Shown: positions 8,189-18,047 of the stretch, in pieces
Position numbering within the stretch: the first letter of the stretch is position 1
Layout: each line of letters opens with the position of its first letter
Origin: Alphaproteobacteria bacterium
GTDB lineage: Bacteria; Pseudomonadota; Alphaproteobacteria; Micavibrionales; UBA2020
NCBI GenBank assembly: GCA_016124645.1
Contig: WGNE01000010.1
Location: 55,878-119,877, forward strand
Direction of reading: 5' to 3'
Length of the DNA stretch: 64,000 nucleotides
Made by a program: the position numbers and the translations under genes
Notes under the pieces: model-generated
Seen by the model: only the letters and a program-made list of their open reading frames with translations
Told to the model about the DNA's origin: nothing
Databases searched by the model: none

Positions 8189-9645
8189 CCGCGCAGAATG
8201 CCGAAAAGACCGTGCTCATCGCGGATGACGACGCTTCCATCCGCACCGTGCTTTCGCAGGCGCTGAAGCGCGCGGGCTATGCCGTGAACGCGACCGACAA
8301 CGGCGCGACGCTTTTCCAGTGGGTCAGCGACGGGCAGGGTGACCTCGTCATCACCGACGTGATGATGCCGGGCGAGAACGGGCTCGACCTCATCCCGAAA
8401 ATCCACCAGCGCCGCCCGGGCATGAAGGTCATCGTCATGAGCGCGCAAAACGCCCTGACCACCGCCATTTCGGCGGCGGAGAAGGGGGCGCTCGACTACC
8501 TGCCCAAGCCCTTCGACATCGACGCGCTGCTCGTCACCGTGCGCAACGCCTTCCGCCAGCCCACCGTGAAGCAAACGCCGGATCAGGACAACGCGCTGAC
8601 GACGGCCGACGCGCTCGACAAATCCTTCGTCGTCGGCCAGTCCCGCGCGATGCGGGAGATTTACCGGACCATCGCCCGCCTGCGCACCTCGGACCTGACG
8701 GTGCTGATGACGGGCGAGTCGGGCACCGGCAAGGAAGTCATCGCCCGCGCGCTGCACCAGTTCAGCCGCTGGAAGGCGGGGCCCTTCGTCGCCATCAACA
8801 TGGCGGCCATCCCGCGCGAGCTGATCGAAAGCGAGCTGTTCGGCCATGAAAAAGGCGCCTTCACCGGCGCGACGCAAAAGACGGTGGGCCGGTTCGAGCA
8901 GGCGCAGGGCGGCACCCTGTTCCTCGACGAAATCGGCGACATGCCCTTCGAGGCGCAGACCCGCCTGCTGCGCGTGCTGCAGGAAGGCGAATTCACCAGC
9001 GTGGGCGGACGCAAGCCGGTCAAGACGCGGCTGCGCATCATCGCCGCCACCAACAAGAATCTTTCGGCGCTGGTCAAGGCGGGCAAGTTCCGCGAAGACC
9101 TTTATTACCGCCTCAACGTCATTCCGCTGCACATCCCGCCGCTGCGCGAGCGGGCGGAGGACATTCCCGCGCTGGTCCAGCATTTCATCGCCCGTGACGC
9201 GTCGTCAGCCGGAGTTAATGGCGTATCGCCCAAGGTCTTCGAGCCCGGCGCGATGCAGAGAATCCGCCAGCACCCGTGGCCGGGCAATATCCGCGAGCTG
9301 GAGAACTTCACCCGCCGCCTCGCCGCGCTTTGCCCGCAGGACATCATCGACGCCGAAACCGTCGGGGAGGAACTGGCGCGGCTGGGAGCTTCGCAGCCGG
9401 AAACCGCGCTTCCCGGCGACCGCGCGGGGCTGATCCGCGCCGTGCTGGACGATTTCTTCTGCATCCGCCCGCCGGAGGGCGAGGTCCATGCAAGGCTCGT
9501 CGCCGAGCTGGAAAAGCCGCTGGTCGAGCGCGTGCTGCAGATGACCAACGGCAACCAGATCCGCGCCGCGGAAATACTGGGGCTCAACCGCAACACGCTG
9601 CGCAAGAAAATCCGCGAGCTCGACATCGAAATCAGGAGAAGCTGA
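8185..9645 (+). CDS. ntrC: Sigma-54-dependent nitrogen response regulator NtrC
   Basis: 486 residues in three domains. The receiver has its phospho-acceptor Asp in DLVITDVMMPGENGLDL. The AAA+ sigma-54 activation domain has Walker A GESGTGKE, the sigma-54 contact loop GAFTGA, and Walker B GGTLFLDEIGD. A C-terminal Fis-type helix-turn-helix follows (NGNQIRAAEILGLNRNTLRKK). It begins inside the ntrB stop and overlaps the ntrY start, so ntrBC and ntrYX appear translationally coupled. It activates nitrogen-assimilation genes when phosphorylated by NtrB. The ORF track merges it with upstream out-of-frame sequence. Confidence 0.96.
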   Translation: MTAQNAEKTVLIADDDASIRTVLSQALKRAGYAVNATDNGATLFQWVSDGQGDLVITDVMMPGENGLDLIPKIHQRRPGMKVIVMSAQNALTTAISAAEKGALDYLPKPFDIDALLVTVRNAFRQPTVKQTPDQDNALTTADALDKSFVVGQSRAMREIYRTIARLRTSDLTVLMTGESGTGKEVIARALHQFSRWKAGPFVAINMAAIPRELIESELFGHEKGAFTGATQKTVGRFEQAQGGTLFLDEIGDMPFEAQTRLLRVLQEGEFTSVGGRKPVKTRLRIIAATNKNLSALVKAGKFREDLYYRLNVIPLHIPPLRERAEDIPALVQHFIARDASSAGVNGVSPKVFEPGAMQRIRQHPWPGNIRELENFTRRLAALCPQDIIDAETVGEELARLGASQPETALPGDRAGLIRAVLDDFFCIRPPEGEVHARLVAELEKPLVERVLQMTNGNQIRAAEILGLNRNTLRKKIRELDIEIRRS

Positions 9646-11861
9646 TGACGGCGCAATCCACCCTGACATCCGTGAAGAACATCGGCGAAGGCCGGCTGAT
9701 GCGCCTGCTGCGCTTCATCGACGGGCTGACGCAGTCGCGGCGCATGATGGCGCTGCTGGCGGCGGTCACGCTGTTTTCCTGCGCGCTCACCTACGGCGTC
9801 ATGGCGCACCGCACCGGCAACATCAATACCGCCTATTGGCTGCTCAACCTTGACCTCGTGCTGCTTCTGGGGCTGGGCACGCTGGTGGCGCGGCATATCG
9901 TGCGCATCTGGACGGAGCGCAAGCGCGGCATCGCGGGCTCGAGGCTGCACGTGCGGCTCGTCGCCGTCTTCAGCGTGCTGGCGACCGTTCCGGCGATCTT
10001 GATGGCGGTGTTTTCCTCCATCTTCCTCTATTTCGGCGTGCACGCGTGGTTCAACCACCACGTCAGCACGGCCATCCGCGAATCGCAGGCGGTGGCGCAG
10101 GCTTACCTGAAGGAGCACCAGCAGGTCATGCGCGCCGACGTGCTGGCCATGGCGAACGATTTGAACCGCGAGGCGATCGAGCTGATGCAGAACCCCCGGC
10201 TGTTCAGCCAGGTGGTGGATACGCAGTCGATGCTGCGCAACCTGTCCGAAGCCATCATCGTGCATTCGGACGGCAAGGTCGTCGCGCGCTCGCATCTTTC
10301 GTTCTCGCTCGAAATGGACACGATACCGGAAAAGCTGCTGCGCCAGGCCGACCAGGGCGACGTGGTGCTGCTGACGGACGAGGGCGACCGCATCCGCGCG
10401 CTCGTCAAGCTCGACCGCTTCTTTGACACATATCTTTACGTCGGCCGGCTGGTGGATGCCGCCGTGCTGCAGCACATGCGCACGACCCAGACGGCTGTGA
10501 GCGAGTACAATACGCTAGAACAGCGCCAGACGCAGATGCAGATTACGACGACGGCGATGTTCGTCGCGGTGGCGCTTTTGCTTTTGCTGGCGGCGGTCTG
10601 GTTCGGCCTCACGTTCTCCGAGCGGCTGGTCGCGCCCATCAGCGCGCTGATACTCGCGACCGAGAAAGTGCGCATGGGCGACATGGACGCAAGGGTGACG
10701 GATACGCAGTCCGACGATGAAATCGGCATGCTGGGCCGCGCCTTCAACCGCATGACGGACCAGATACAGTCGCAGCAGACCGCGCTCATCGCCGCCAACC
10801 GGATGCTGGACGAACGCCGCCGCTTCACCGAGGCGATTTTGTCCGGCGCGTCGTCGGGCGTCATCGGCCTCGACAACCACGGCAGGATCACGCTGGCCAA
10901 CGCCATGGCGGAAGAGCTGTTGCAGGGCGTGGCGGCGAACGACGACGGGCTTTCCGGCCTTTCGCTCGGCGATTTCATTCCTGAATCGGAGGAGGTGCTG
11001 CAAAAGGCGCTGGCGCAGACGGACCGCGCATGGCCCCTGCAGCTCGAATACGCCGTGGGCAGCGGCCCGCGCAAGACGCTGTTGCTGCGCATCACGGCGG
11101 AGCAGGGGGGGCACGGGGCCGTGGCCACCATCGACGATATTTCCGCCCTCGTCTCCGCGCAGCGCAAGGCGGCATGGGCGGACGTCGCGCGGCGCATCGC
11201 GCATGAGATCAAGAACCCGCTGACCCCCATCCAGCTTTCGGCGGAAAGGCTGCGGCGCAAATACCTGCCGCAAATCCACGACGACCCCGAAACCTTCGAG
11301 AAATGCACGGAGACCATCATCCGGCAGGTGGGCGACATCGGCCATATGGTCAGCGAGTTTTCGGCATACGCGCGCATGCCCGTGCCGGTCAAGAACACCG
11401 AGAACATCGTGGCCATCTGTCAGGACGCGCTGGTGCTGCAAAGACAGGCCTACCCGGACATCGGTTTCGGCTTCATCTCGTCCGAGCCGCTCATCGAGGC
11501 GGTCGTGGACCGGCTGCAGCTCACGCAGGTCATGACCAACCTGTTGCAAAACGCGATCGATTCCATTCACGACCGCCAGCAGGTCTCTCCCGGCGACGGG
11601 CGGGTAAAGGTGGTGCTGGACGCAAAAGATGGTAATATCATTATCTCCGTCGAGGATAACGGCACCGGTTTACCAGAAAAAGTTCGCGACCAGATACTCG
11701 AGCCCTATGTGACAACGAAAAAGAAAGGCTCCGGCCTTGGCCTCGCCATCGTCAAAAAGATTATGGAAGACCATGACGGAAGTGTGATATTGGAAGATAA
11801 CATTCCCGAAAACGCCAAATCCGGCGCAAAAGCTGTTATAGTATTTCCCAAGGACGCGTAG
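9645..11861 (+). CDS. ntrY: Membrane sensor histidine kinase NtrY
   Basis: 738 residues. Three hydrophobic segments lie in the first about 135 residues, then a periplasmic loop, then a further membrane helix near 302-325 (FVAVALLLLLAAVWFGLTF). A HAMP linker, a PAS domain, HisKA with the acceptor His in RRIAHEIKNPLTPIQLS, and a HATPase (VEDNGTGLP, GSGLGLAIVKKI) follow. It is the partner kinase of NtrX. I took the ATG at 9645, which overlaps the ntrC stop (TGATG); the longer ORF-track start is out of context. The last about 200 bp are notably less GC-rich than the rest. Confidence 0.95.
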   Translation: MTAQSTLTSVKNIGEGRLMRLLRFIDGLTQSRRMMALLAAVTLFSCALTYGVMAHRTGNINTAYWLLNLDLVLLLGLGTLVARHIVRIWTERKRGIAGSRLHVRLVAVFSVLATVPAILMAVFSSIFLYFGVHAWFNHHVSTAIRESQAVAQAYLKEHQQVMRADVLAMANDLNREAIELMQNPRLFSQVVDTQSMLRNLSEAIIVHSDGKVVARSHLSFSLEMDTIPEKLLRQADQGDVVLLTDEGDRIRALVKLDRFFDTYLYVGRLVDAAVLQHMRTTQTAVSEYNTLEQRQTQMQITTTAMFVAVALLLLLAAVWFGLTFSERLVAPISALILATEKVRMGDMDARVTDTQSDDEIGMLGRAFNRMTDQIQSQQTALIAANRMLDERRRFTEAILSGASSGVIGLDNHGRITLANAMAEELLQGVAANDDGLSGLSLGDFIPESEEVLQKALAQTDRAWPLQLEYAVGSGPRKTLLLRITAEQGGHGAVATIDDISALVSAQRKAAWADVARRIAHEIKNPLTPIQLSAERLRRKYLPQIHDDPETFEKCTETIIRQVGDIGHMVSEFSAYARMPVPVKNTENIVAICQDALVLQRQAYPDIGFGFISSEPLIEAVVDRLQLTQVMTNLLQNAIDSIHDRQQVSPGDGRVKVVLDAKDGNIIISVEDNGTGLPEKVRDQILEPYVTTKKKGSGLGLAIVKKIMEDHDGSVILEDNIPENAKSGAKAVIVFPKDA

Positions 11862-11870
11862 GTTACGGAC

Positions 11871-13271
11871 ATGAATATGAATTCAGACATACTTATCGTT
11901 GACGATCAGGACGACATTCGGATGCTGATCGAGGGCATTCTGGAGGACGAAGGCTTCGCCACGCGCTCGGCCAAGGATTCCCAGTCGGCCCTCAAGCTCA
12001 TCGCGGAGAAGGAGCCGAACCTGCTGGTGCTCGACATCTGGCTGGAAAACAGCGAGATGGACGGGATGGAGCTTTTGAAGAAACTGGTCAAGAGCCACCC
12101 GTACCTGCCCGTCATCATGATCAGCGGCCACGGCAATATCGAGACCGCGGTCTCCGCCATCCAGCTCGGCGCCTATGACTTCATCGAAAAACCCTTCAAG
12201 GCCGACCGCCTGCTGGTGCTGGCGCAGCGCGCGCTCGAGGCCGCGCGGCTGAAGAAGGAAAACCAGGAACTGCGCCTGACGGCGCTCGGCAGCGTTTCCG
12301 AGCTGCACGGCAAGTCGCAGGCGATGCAGCAGATCCGCCAGTCGCTGGAGCGCGTCGCGCCGACCAACAGCCGCGTGCTCATCACCGGCCAGCCCGGCAC
12401 GGGCAAGAGCGTGGCGGCCCGCATGATCCACACGCTGTCCAAGCGCGCGGACAAGAGCTATGTCGTGCTCAACTGCGCCATTCTGTCGCCCGACCGCATC
12501 GAGGCCGAGTTGTTCGGCGTGGAAGCCAACGGCACGGGGCCCAAGACCGGCGTTCTGGAACAGGCCGACGGCGGCACGCTGGTGCTGGACGAAGTGGCCG
12601 ACATGCCGCTGGAAACGCAGGCGAAAATCGTCCGCGTGCTGCAGGAGCAGAATTTCACCCGCATCAAGGGCACCCGCCGCATCGACGTGGACGTGCGCGT
12701 CATCGCCTCCAGCAACCAGAACCTGCAGGAGCTGATGGACGCCGGCAAGTTCAGGCAAGACCTGTACTACCGCCTCAACGTCGTGCCCATCGAAATTCCC
12801 GCGCTGCAGGAACGGCTGGAGGATATTCCCGTGCTGGCCCAGTTCTTCATGGACCTTGCCGCCCGCGCCGCCAACGCGCAGCCGCGCACCTTCGCCGATG
12901 ACGCGATGGCGCTGATGCAGTCCTATGAATGGCCGGGCAACGTGCGCCAGCTGCGCAACATCATCGAATGGCTGCTCATCATGGCCCCCGGCGCGACCGG
13001 CGCGACCATCACGGCCGATATGCTGCCGCCCGACCTGAAGCAGCAGGCGGTGGACATGATCCGCGGGCGCGAGGGCGTGGAGCTGATGTCCAAGCCGCTG
13101 CGCGAGGCGCGCGAGATCTTCGAACGCGAATACCTGCTCTCGCAGGTCAACCGCTTCGGCGGCAATATCTCCAAGACCGCGGGGTTCATCGGCATGGAAC
13201 GCTCGGCCCTGCACCGCAAGCTGAAATCTCTTGGCATACAAACGAACGAAAAAGAACGCGCAGAGGGTTAA
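11871..13271 (+). CDS. ntrX: Response regulator NtrX
   Basis: 466 residues: receiver (ILIVDDQDDIRML, Asp in LLVLDIWLENSEMDGMEL), AAA+ domain with Walker A TGQPGTGKS and Walker B GGTLVLDEVAD, and a Fis-type helix-turn-helix (NRFGGNISKTAGFIGMERSAL). The sigma-54 contact motif GAFTGA seen in NtrC is replaced by NGTGPKTGV, so canonical sigma-54 activation is unlikely; NtrX proteins lacking GAFTGA are known in some Alphaproteobacteria. It lies 9 bp after ntrY. ATG at 11871 or 11877 could start it. Confidence 0.95.
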   Translation: MNMNSDILIVDDQDDIRMLIEGILEDEGFATRSAKDSQSALKLIAEKEPNLLVLDIWLENSEMDGMELLKKLVKSHPYLPVIMISGHGNIETAVSAIQLGAYDFIEKPFKADRLLVLAQRALEAARLKKENQELRLTALGSVSELHGKSQAMQQIRQSLERVAPTNSRVLITGQPGTGKSVAARMIHTLSKRADKSYVVLNCAILSPDRIEAELFGVEANGTGPKTGVLEQADGGTLVLDEVADMPLETQAKIVRVLQEQNFTRIKGTRRIDVDVRVIASSNQNLQELMDAGKFRQDLYYRLNVVPIEIPALQERLEDIPVLAQFFMDLAARAANAQPRTFADDAMALMQSYEWPGNVRQLRNIIEWLLIMAPGATGATITADMLPPDLKQQAVDMIRGREGVELMSKPLREAREIFEREYLLSQVNRFGGNISKTAGFIGMERSALHRKLKSLGIQTNEKERAEG

Positions 13272-13277
13272 CCATCA

Positions 13278-14654
13278 ATGAAAGTCGTTATTTGTGGCGC
13301 AGGGCAGGTCGGCTCCGCGATTGCCGCCTATCTGTCCGAGGAAGGCAACAACGTCTCGCTCATCGACCAGGACCCCGCGCTCATCGCGGAGGTGAATGAG
13401 AACCTCGACGTGACCGGCATCGTCGGCCATGCCTCCAACCCCGACGTGTTGAAGCAGGCGGGCACGGCGGACGCCGAAATGCTCATCGCCGCGACCTATG
13501 CGGACGAGGTCAACATGGTCGCCTGCCAGGTGGCGCATTCCCTGTTCAAGGTGCCGATGAAGATCGCCCGCGTGCGCGACCACAGCTACCTCAACCCGCA
13601 TTGGGCCGCGCTTTACAGCCGCGACCACATGCCGATCGACGTCGTCATCTCGCCGGAGCTGGAGGTGGCGAAATCCATCGCCAACCGCATCCGCGTACCG
13701 GGCGCCTTCAACATCATTCCCATGGCTGACGGCATGGTGCAGATGCTCAGCGTCATCTGCAAGCCGAACTGCCCGCTGGTCAACACGCCGCTCAAGCACC
13801 TGACCTCGCTGTTCCCGGACCTGACGCTGGAAATCGTCGCCATCGTCCGCGGGCACGAGCGCATCATCCCCACGCAGGAAGACGAGCTGGTGACGGGGGA
13901 CGAGGTTTATTTCGTGACCTCGACCGAGCACCTTTCCCGCGCCATGTCCGCCTTCGGCTACGACGACCAGCAGACCCGCCGCGTGCTCATCGTCGGCGCG
14001 GGCAAGATCGGCACGCGCCTCGCGCAGGACATCTTCGGCACCATGAAGGACATCTCCGTGCGCATGATCGAGGCGGATATCGTCAAGGCCCGGCAGGCTT
14101 CCGAAGCGCTGACCGGCGTCACCGTCGTCCACGGCGACGGGCTGAACAAGGAAATCCTCGAGGAAGTCAGCGTCGGCACGACCGAGGCCGTCATCGCCGT
14201 CATGAACCACGACGAGAGCAACATCCTCGTTTCCATGCTGGCCAAGCAGCACGGCTGCGAGCGGGCGATCACCCTCATCAACAACCACAGCTTCACCCCG
14301 CTGGTCACCAGCCTCGGAGTCGATGCGGTGGTGAACCCGCGCGCCATCACGGTTTCGACCATCCTGCAGCACGTGCGCCGCGGGCGCATCAAGGCCGCGC
14401 ACTCGCTGCGCGACGGTTTCGCGGAAATCCTCGAAATGGAGGCGCTCGACACCTCGGCCATCGTCAACACGCCGCTGAAGGAAATCAAGAAGCCGCCCAA
14501 CATGATCATCGGCCTCATCGTGCGCGGGGAGAAAATCGTGACTCCCAAGCCGAATACGGTCATCAAGCCCGACGACCGCGTCATCATCCTCGCCGCCCAC
14601 GATCAGGTGAAGAAGGTGGAGCAGATGTTCTCCGTCCGGCCGGAGTATTTTTAA
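13278..14654 (+). CDS. trkA: Trk potassium uptake regulatory NAD-binding subunit TrkA
   Basis: 458 residues with two RCK modules, each a Rossmann NAD-binding part (KVVICGAGQVGSAIAAYL and RVLIVGAGKIGTRLAQ) followed by a TrkA-C domain. TrkA is a cytoplasmic gating subunit of the TrkH/TrkG potassium channel. No trkH gene is in the window. It starts 6 bp after ntrX, so potassium control appears to be part of the ntr operon, which is a conserved alphaproteobacterial arrangement. Confidence 0.95.
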   Translation: MKVVICGAGQVGSAIAAYLSEEGNNVSLIDQDPALIAEVNENLDVTGIVGHASNPDVLKQAGTADAEMLIAATYADEVNMVACQVAHSLFKVPMKIARVRDHSYLNPHWAALYSRDHMPIDVVISPELEVAKSIANRIRVPGAFNIIPMADGMVQMLSVICKPNCPLVNTPLKHLTSLFPDLTLEIVAIVRGHERIIPTQEDELVTGDEVYFVTSTEHLSRAMSAFGYDDQQTRRVLIVGAGKIGTRLAQDIFGTMKDISVRMIEADIVKARQASEALTGVTVVHGDGLNKEILEEVSVGTTEAVIAVMNHDESNILVSMLAKQHGCERAITLINNHSFTPLVTSLGVDAVVNPRAITVSTILQHVRRGRIKAAHSLRDGFAEILEMEALDTSAIVNTPLKEIKKPPNMIIGLIVRGEKIVTPKPNTVIKPDDRVIILAAHDQVKKVEQMFSVRPEYF

Positions 14655-14657
14655 ACC

Positions 14658-15545
14658 ATGCCGCGCATCGCCTATGTCAACGGCCGCTATGTACCGCACG
14701 CGCAGGCCAGCGTGCATGTGGAAGACCGCGGCTTCCAGTTCGCCGACAGCATCTACGAGGTCATCGCCCTGATGAACGGCCGGCTGGCGGACGAGGAGGG
14801 GCATCTGGACCGCCTTGAACGCTCGCTTTCCGAGCTGCGCATTGCCCTGCCCATGCCGCGCAAGTCCATCCGCATCGTCATGCGCGAGCTGGTGCGCCGC
14901 AACCGGCTGAAAAACGGCTCGATCTACATGCAGGTCACCCGCGGGCAGGCCCAGCGCGACTTCAAGTTCCCCAAGGGCATCTCGCCCAGCTTCGTCATGA
15001 TCGTCTATAACGCGACCTACGACACGGAGGCGCGCAAGAAAGCGGTCAAGAAAGTCGTGACGGTGCCCGACCTTCGCTGGAAGCGGCGCGACATCAAGTC
15101 CACCGCGCTTTTGCCGCAGGTGCTGGCCAAGCAGGCGGCGGCGGACAAGGGCGCCTATGAGGCCTGGATGATCGACGACGACGGCTATATCTCCGAAGGC
15201 TCCTCCAGCAACGCGTGGATCGTGGACGGCAAGGGCAATCTCGTCACCCGCCCGACGGCGAACAACCGCATCCTGAAAGGCGTGACGCGCAACGCGCTGC
15301 AGGCCTTGTGCAAGCGCGAAAAGATCAAGATCATCGAGCGCGCCTTCACCGCCAAGGAAGCTTACAAGGCGAAGGAAGCCTTCACGTCTTCCGCCACCGC
15401 CCTCATCGCGCCGGTCGGCGAGATCGACGGCCATAAAATCGGCAATGGCAAATGCGGGAAGATCACCGCCAAGCTGTTCGATCTCTACATGGATTACGCG
15501 CGCGACAACCCGCCGCCGCAGCAGGAAAGATGGAACCCGAAATGA
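14658..15545 (+). CDS. dat: Class IV PLP aminotransferase (D-amino-acid transaminase type)
   Basis: 295 residues of fold-type IV aminotransferase: YVNGRYVPHAQASVHVEDRG at the start, the PLP lysine probably in RDIKSTALLPQVLAKQAA, and the cofactor-loop segment YISEGSSSNAWIVDGKGNL. Such enzymes interconvert D-alanine and D-glutamate with oxoacids, and branched-chain aminotransferases share the fold. The position between trkA and hfq matches the alphaproteobacterial dat gene. It ends inside the start of the HAD gene (ATGA). Confidence 0.88.
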   Translation: MPRIAYVNGRYVPHAQASVHVEDRGFQFADSIYEVIALMNGRLADEEGHLDRLERSLSELRIALPMPRKSIRIVMRELVRRNRLKNGSIYMQVTRGQAQRDFKFPKGISPSFVMIVYNATYDTEARKKAVKKVVTVPDLRWKRRDIKSTALLPQVLAKQAAADKGAYEAWMIDDDGYISEGSSSNAWIVDGKGNLVTRPTANNRILKGVTRNALQALCKREKIKIIERAFTAKEAYKAKEAFTSSATALIAPVGEIDGHKIGNGKCGKITAKLFDLYMDYARDNPPPQQERWNPK

Positions 15546-16240
15546 CCACGACCGCAAAAAAAACGCCCCCCGGAACCCTGCCCAAGCCGCTGGCCGTGGT
15601 TTTCGACTGGGACGACACGCTGGTCGATAACTGGGCGACCGCGCTGACATCCATGAATGCGACCCTGACCCATATGGGCATGCAGCCGTGGTCGGACGAG
15701 GAAGCGCGCCGCCATTCCGGCCCCTCCGCCCGCGACATGTTCCAGAAGCTTTTCGGCGCGCGCTGGGAAGAGGCGGACAAGGTCTATTACGACACCTTTT
15801 GCAGCCTCGTCCTGAAAAACGTCCGCGTGCATGATAACGCGCTGCAGATGCTGCAGGTTCTGGCTGACAACGGCGTCTATCTCGCCGTCGTCAGCAACAA
15901 GCGCGGCCCGCTGCTGCGGCAGGAGGTCGGGCACCTCGGCTTCGACAAGTATTTCGCCAAGGTCATCGGCGCGGGGGATGCCGCGGCCGACAAGCCGGAT
16001 CCGGCGCCGCTCATCATGGCCCTCGACGACAGCGGCGTCGCCGCCGGGCCGGAGGTCTGGTTCATGGGCGACAGCCATACGGACATGCGCTGCGCGCTCG
16101 ACGCCGGCTGCACGCCGGTGCTTATCGAGACCAAGACGCCGCCGGAAGATCTGCTGATCAAAAATCCGCCCGCCGCGCGTTTTCAAAATCACGCCCAAAT
16201 TATGGAATTATTGGCCGGATATTTCGCCCAACAGGACTGA
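15542..16240 (+). CDS. HAD-superfamily hydrolase (phosphoglycolate-phosphatase-like)
   Basis: 232 residues. Motif I is VFDWDDTLVDNW, with both nucleophile and acid Asp. Motif II is VVSNKRGPLL, the motif III lysine is in ADKPDPAPLI, and motif IV is FMGDSHTDMRCALDAG. A helical cap sits between motifs I and II, as in Gph-like phosphatases. The substrate cannot be read from sequence. The ATG at 15542 overlaps the dat stop; a second ATG 12 bp upstream is possible. Gene order suggests co-transcription with dat. Confidence 0.88.
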   Translation: MTTTAKKTPPGTLPKPLAVVFDWDDTLVDNWATALTSMNATLTHMGMQPWSDEEARRHSGPSARDMFQKLFGARWEEADKVYYDTFCSLVLKNVRVHDNALQMLQVLADNGVYLAVVSNKRGPLLRQEVGHLGFDKYFAKVIGAGDAAADKPDPAPLIMALDDSGVAAGPEVWFMGDSHTDMRCALDAGCTPVLIETKTPPEDLLIKNPPAARFQNHAQIMELLAGYFAQQD

Positions 16241-16267
16241 AAACCGCCCATTTCCCTTGTGATATGG

Positions 16268-16296
16268 GTGATTCATGATTATTAATGCTATATAAT
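16268..16296 (+). promoter_or_regulatory. Probable hfq promoter
   Basis: A perfect TATAAT box (16291-16296) lies in an AT-rich 118-bp gap between the HAD gene and hfq. The -35 region at 17-bp spacing (GTGATT) is weak. The -10 box is 62 bp upstream of the hfq ATG. hfq may therefore be transcribed independently of the ntr operon. Confidence 0.45.
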
Positions 16297-16358
16297 AGGC
16301 AGGCTTAAAAATGCCTCACGTCATTCATTTATAAATATATCGCCGAGGGTCACCTGAT

Positions 16359-16622
16359 ATGTCCGACAAAAGCCAGAACCTGCAGGACAAGTTTTTAAAC
16401 AAAATCCGCAAGGAAAAAATGTCCGTCACCGTATTTCTGGTGAACGGCGTCAAGCTTCAGGGAATTATCACCTGGTTTGACAATTTTTCGATGCTGCTGC
16501 GCCGCGATTCCCATTCGCAGCTGATCTACAAGCACGCCATCTCCACCATCATGCCCGCATCTCCCGTGCGCCTGCATGACGACGACAACGGGGACGGCGG
16601 CGCGGGTGACAGCGCGGATTAA
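16359..16622 (+). CDS. hfq: RNA chaperone Hfq
   Basis: 87 residues of an Sm-like hexameric RNA chaperone that pairs small RNAs with mRNAs. The Sm1 core is [21 protein letters not shown] and the Sm2 segment is [10 protein letters not shown], carrying the usual YKHA. The N-terminal [14 protein letters not shown] helix is typical. The C-terminal tail is short, acidic and Gly/Asp-rich. hflX follows after 51 bp, as in most proteobacteria. Confidence 0.97.
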   Translation: MSDKSQNLQDKFLNKIRKEKMSVTVFLVNGVKLQGIITWFDNFSMLLRRDSHSQLIYKHAISTIMPASPVRLHDDDNGDGGAGDSAD

Positions 16623-16673
16623 GGAAGAAAAAGGCAGCGGAAACGACAACAAGAAAAACCGCCCGTATCCACA

Positions 16674-18047
16674 ATGACCGAAAAAACCATCGTTCTACAC
16701 CCTGAGCTTCTCCACCAACGGGCCGGGGAAGGGCAGCCGCGCCGTTATGCGCGCGACCCGGACGCCGCGCTCGAGGAAGCCGTCGGCCTTGCCGCCGCCA
16801 TCGACCTCGAGGTCGTCCATGCCGAGGTCGTGCGGCTGCAGCGCGTCACGCCCGCCACGCTCATGGGCTCGGGCGTGGTCAACAGGCTGAAGGAAGTGGC
16901 GGAGGAAGAGGGGGCGGGGCTCGTCTTCGTCGATCACGCGCTTTCCCCCGTGCAGCAGCGCAACCTTGAAAAGGCCTGGCAGTGCAAGGTCATCGACCGC
17001 ACCGGGCTCATCCTCGAAATTTTCGGCGCCCGCGCGCGCACCAAGGAAGGCCAATTGCAGGTCGAGCTGGCGGCGCTCAGCTTCCAGCGCTCGCGCCTCG
17101 TGCGGTCGTGGACCCACCTTGAACGCCAGCGCGGCGGCTTCGGCTTCATGGGCGGCCCCGGCGAGACGCAGATCGAGATCGACCGCCGCCTCATCGACGA
17201 GCGCATCCGCAAGCTGCGCGGCGAGCTGGACCACGTGCGCGCCAACCGCAAGCTGCAAAGGGAATCGCGCAAGCGCGAGCCCTATCCCATCGTCGCCATC
17301 GTCGGTTATACCAACGCCGGCAAATCCACCCTGTTCAACCGCGCGACGGGGGCGGAGGTCTTCGCGAAAGACCTTCTCTTCGCCACGCTGGATACGACCA
17401 TGCGCGGGCTGAAGCTGCCCTCCGGCCGCAACGCGATTTTGTCCGATACGGTCGGGTTCATTTCCGACCTGCCGACGCATCTCGTCGCCGCCTTCCGCGC
17501 GACGCTGGAGGAGGTGCAGGAAGCCGCCGTCATCCTGCACGTGCGCGATGTGGCGCACGAGAACACAGAGGCAGAAAGGGAAGACGTGCTTTCCATCCTG
17601 CGCGACCTCGGCATCGACCCCGATACGGACGTGCGGCTCATCGAGGTCATGAACAAGATCGACTGCCTGCCCGCGCGCGAGCGCAAGGCGCTGCTGAACC
17701 GCACGAAGCGGGTGGACAACGTCTGCGCCGTTTCCGCGCTGACGGGCGAGGGGCTCGACGGGCTGCTGGAAAAGATCGACGCGCGCATCAACCGCGACCG
17801 CAAACAGAAATTCGTTGATATCGACATCGCCGACGGCAAGGCCATCGCATGGCTCTACCGCCGCGGCGAAGTGCTGGAGCGCAAGGACGACGAGACGCTG
17901 GCGCATATGAAGGTCGGGCTGGACGACGCCGATTACGAGCGCTTCACGACCCTGTTCCCCTACAAGTTCACCGAAAAGAAACCCCGCGGCAAGTCAAAAG
18001 CGGGGACGAAGAAAACCGAAAAAACCAAGCGAAAGGCGAAAGCGTGA
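16674..18047 (+). CDS. hflX: Ribosome-associated GTPase HflX
   Basis: 457 residues. The N-terminal HflX domain contains VNRLKEVAEEEGAGLVFVDH, then a glycine-rich linker (RQRGGFGFMGGPGETQIE). The GTPase domain has the P-loop GYTNAGKSTLFN, switch II DTVGFI and the base motif NKID. HflX rescues or splits stalled ribosomes under heat stress. The last 25 residues are a Lys-rich tail. Its stop shares one base with the next gene's start (TGATG). The conserved hfq-hflX pair supports the call. Confidence 0.96.
   Translation: MTEKTIVLHPELLHQRAGEGQPRRYARDPDAALEEAVGLAAAIDLEVVHAEVVRLQRVTPATLMGSGVVNRLKEVAEEEGAGLVFVDHALSPVQQRNLEKAWQCKVIDRTGLILEIFGARARTKEGQLQVELAALSFQRSRLVRSWTHLERQRGGFGFMGGPGETQIEIDRRLIDERIRKLRGELDHVRANRKLQRESRKREPYPIVAIVGYTNAGKSTLFNRATGAEVFAKDLLFATLDTTMRGLKLPSGRNAILSDTVGFISDLPTHLVAAFRATLEEVQEAAVILHVRDVAHENTEAEREDVLSILRDLGIDPDTDVRLIEVMNKIDCLPARERKALLNRTKRVDNVCAVSALTGEGLDGLLEKIDARINRDRKQKFVDIDIADGKAIAWLYRRGEVLERKDDETLAHMKVGLDDADYERFTTLFPYKFTEKKPRGKSKAGTKKTEKTKRKAKA

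Noticed and set aside
13275-15650. A 791-codon minus-strand ORF opposite trkA and dat
   Set aside because: Compositionally it is an antisense shadow (His/Asp/Arg/Val-rich) of two well-recognised genes.
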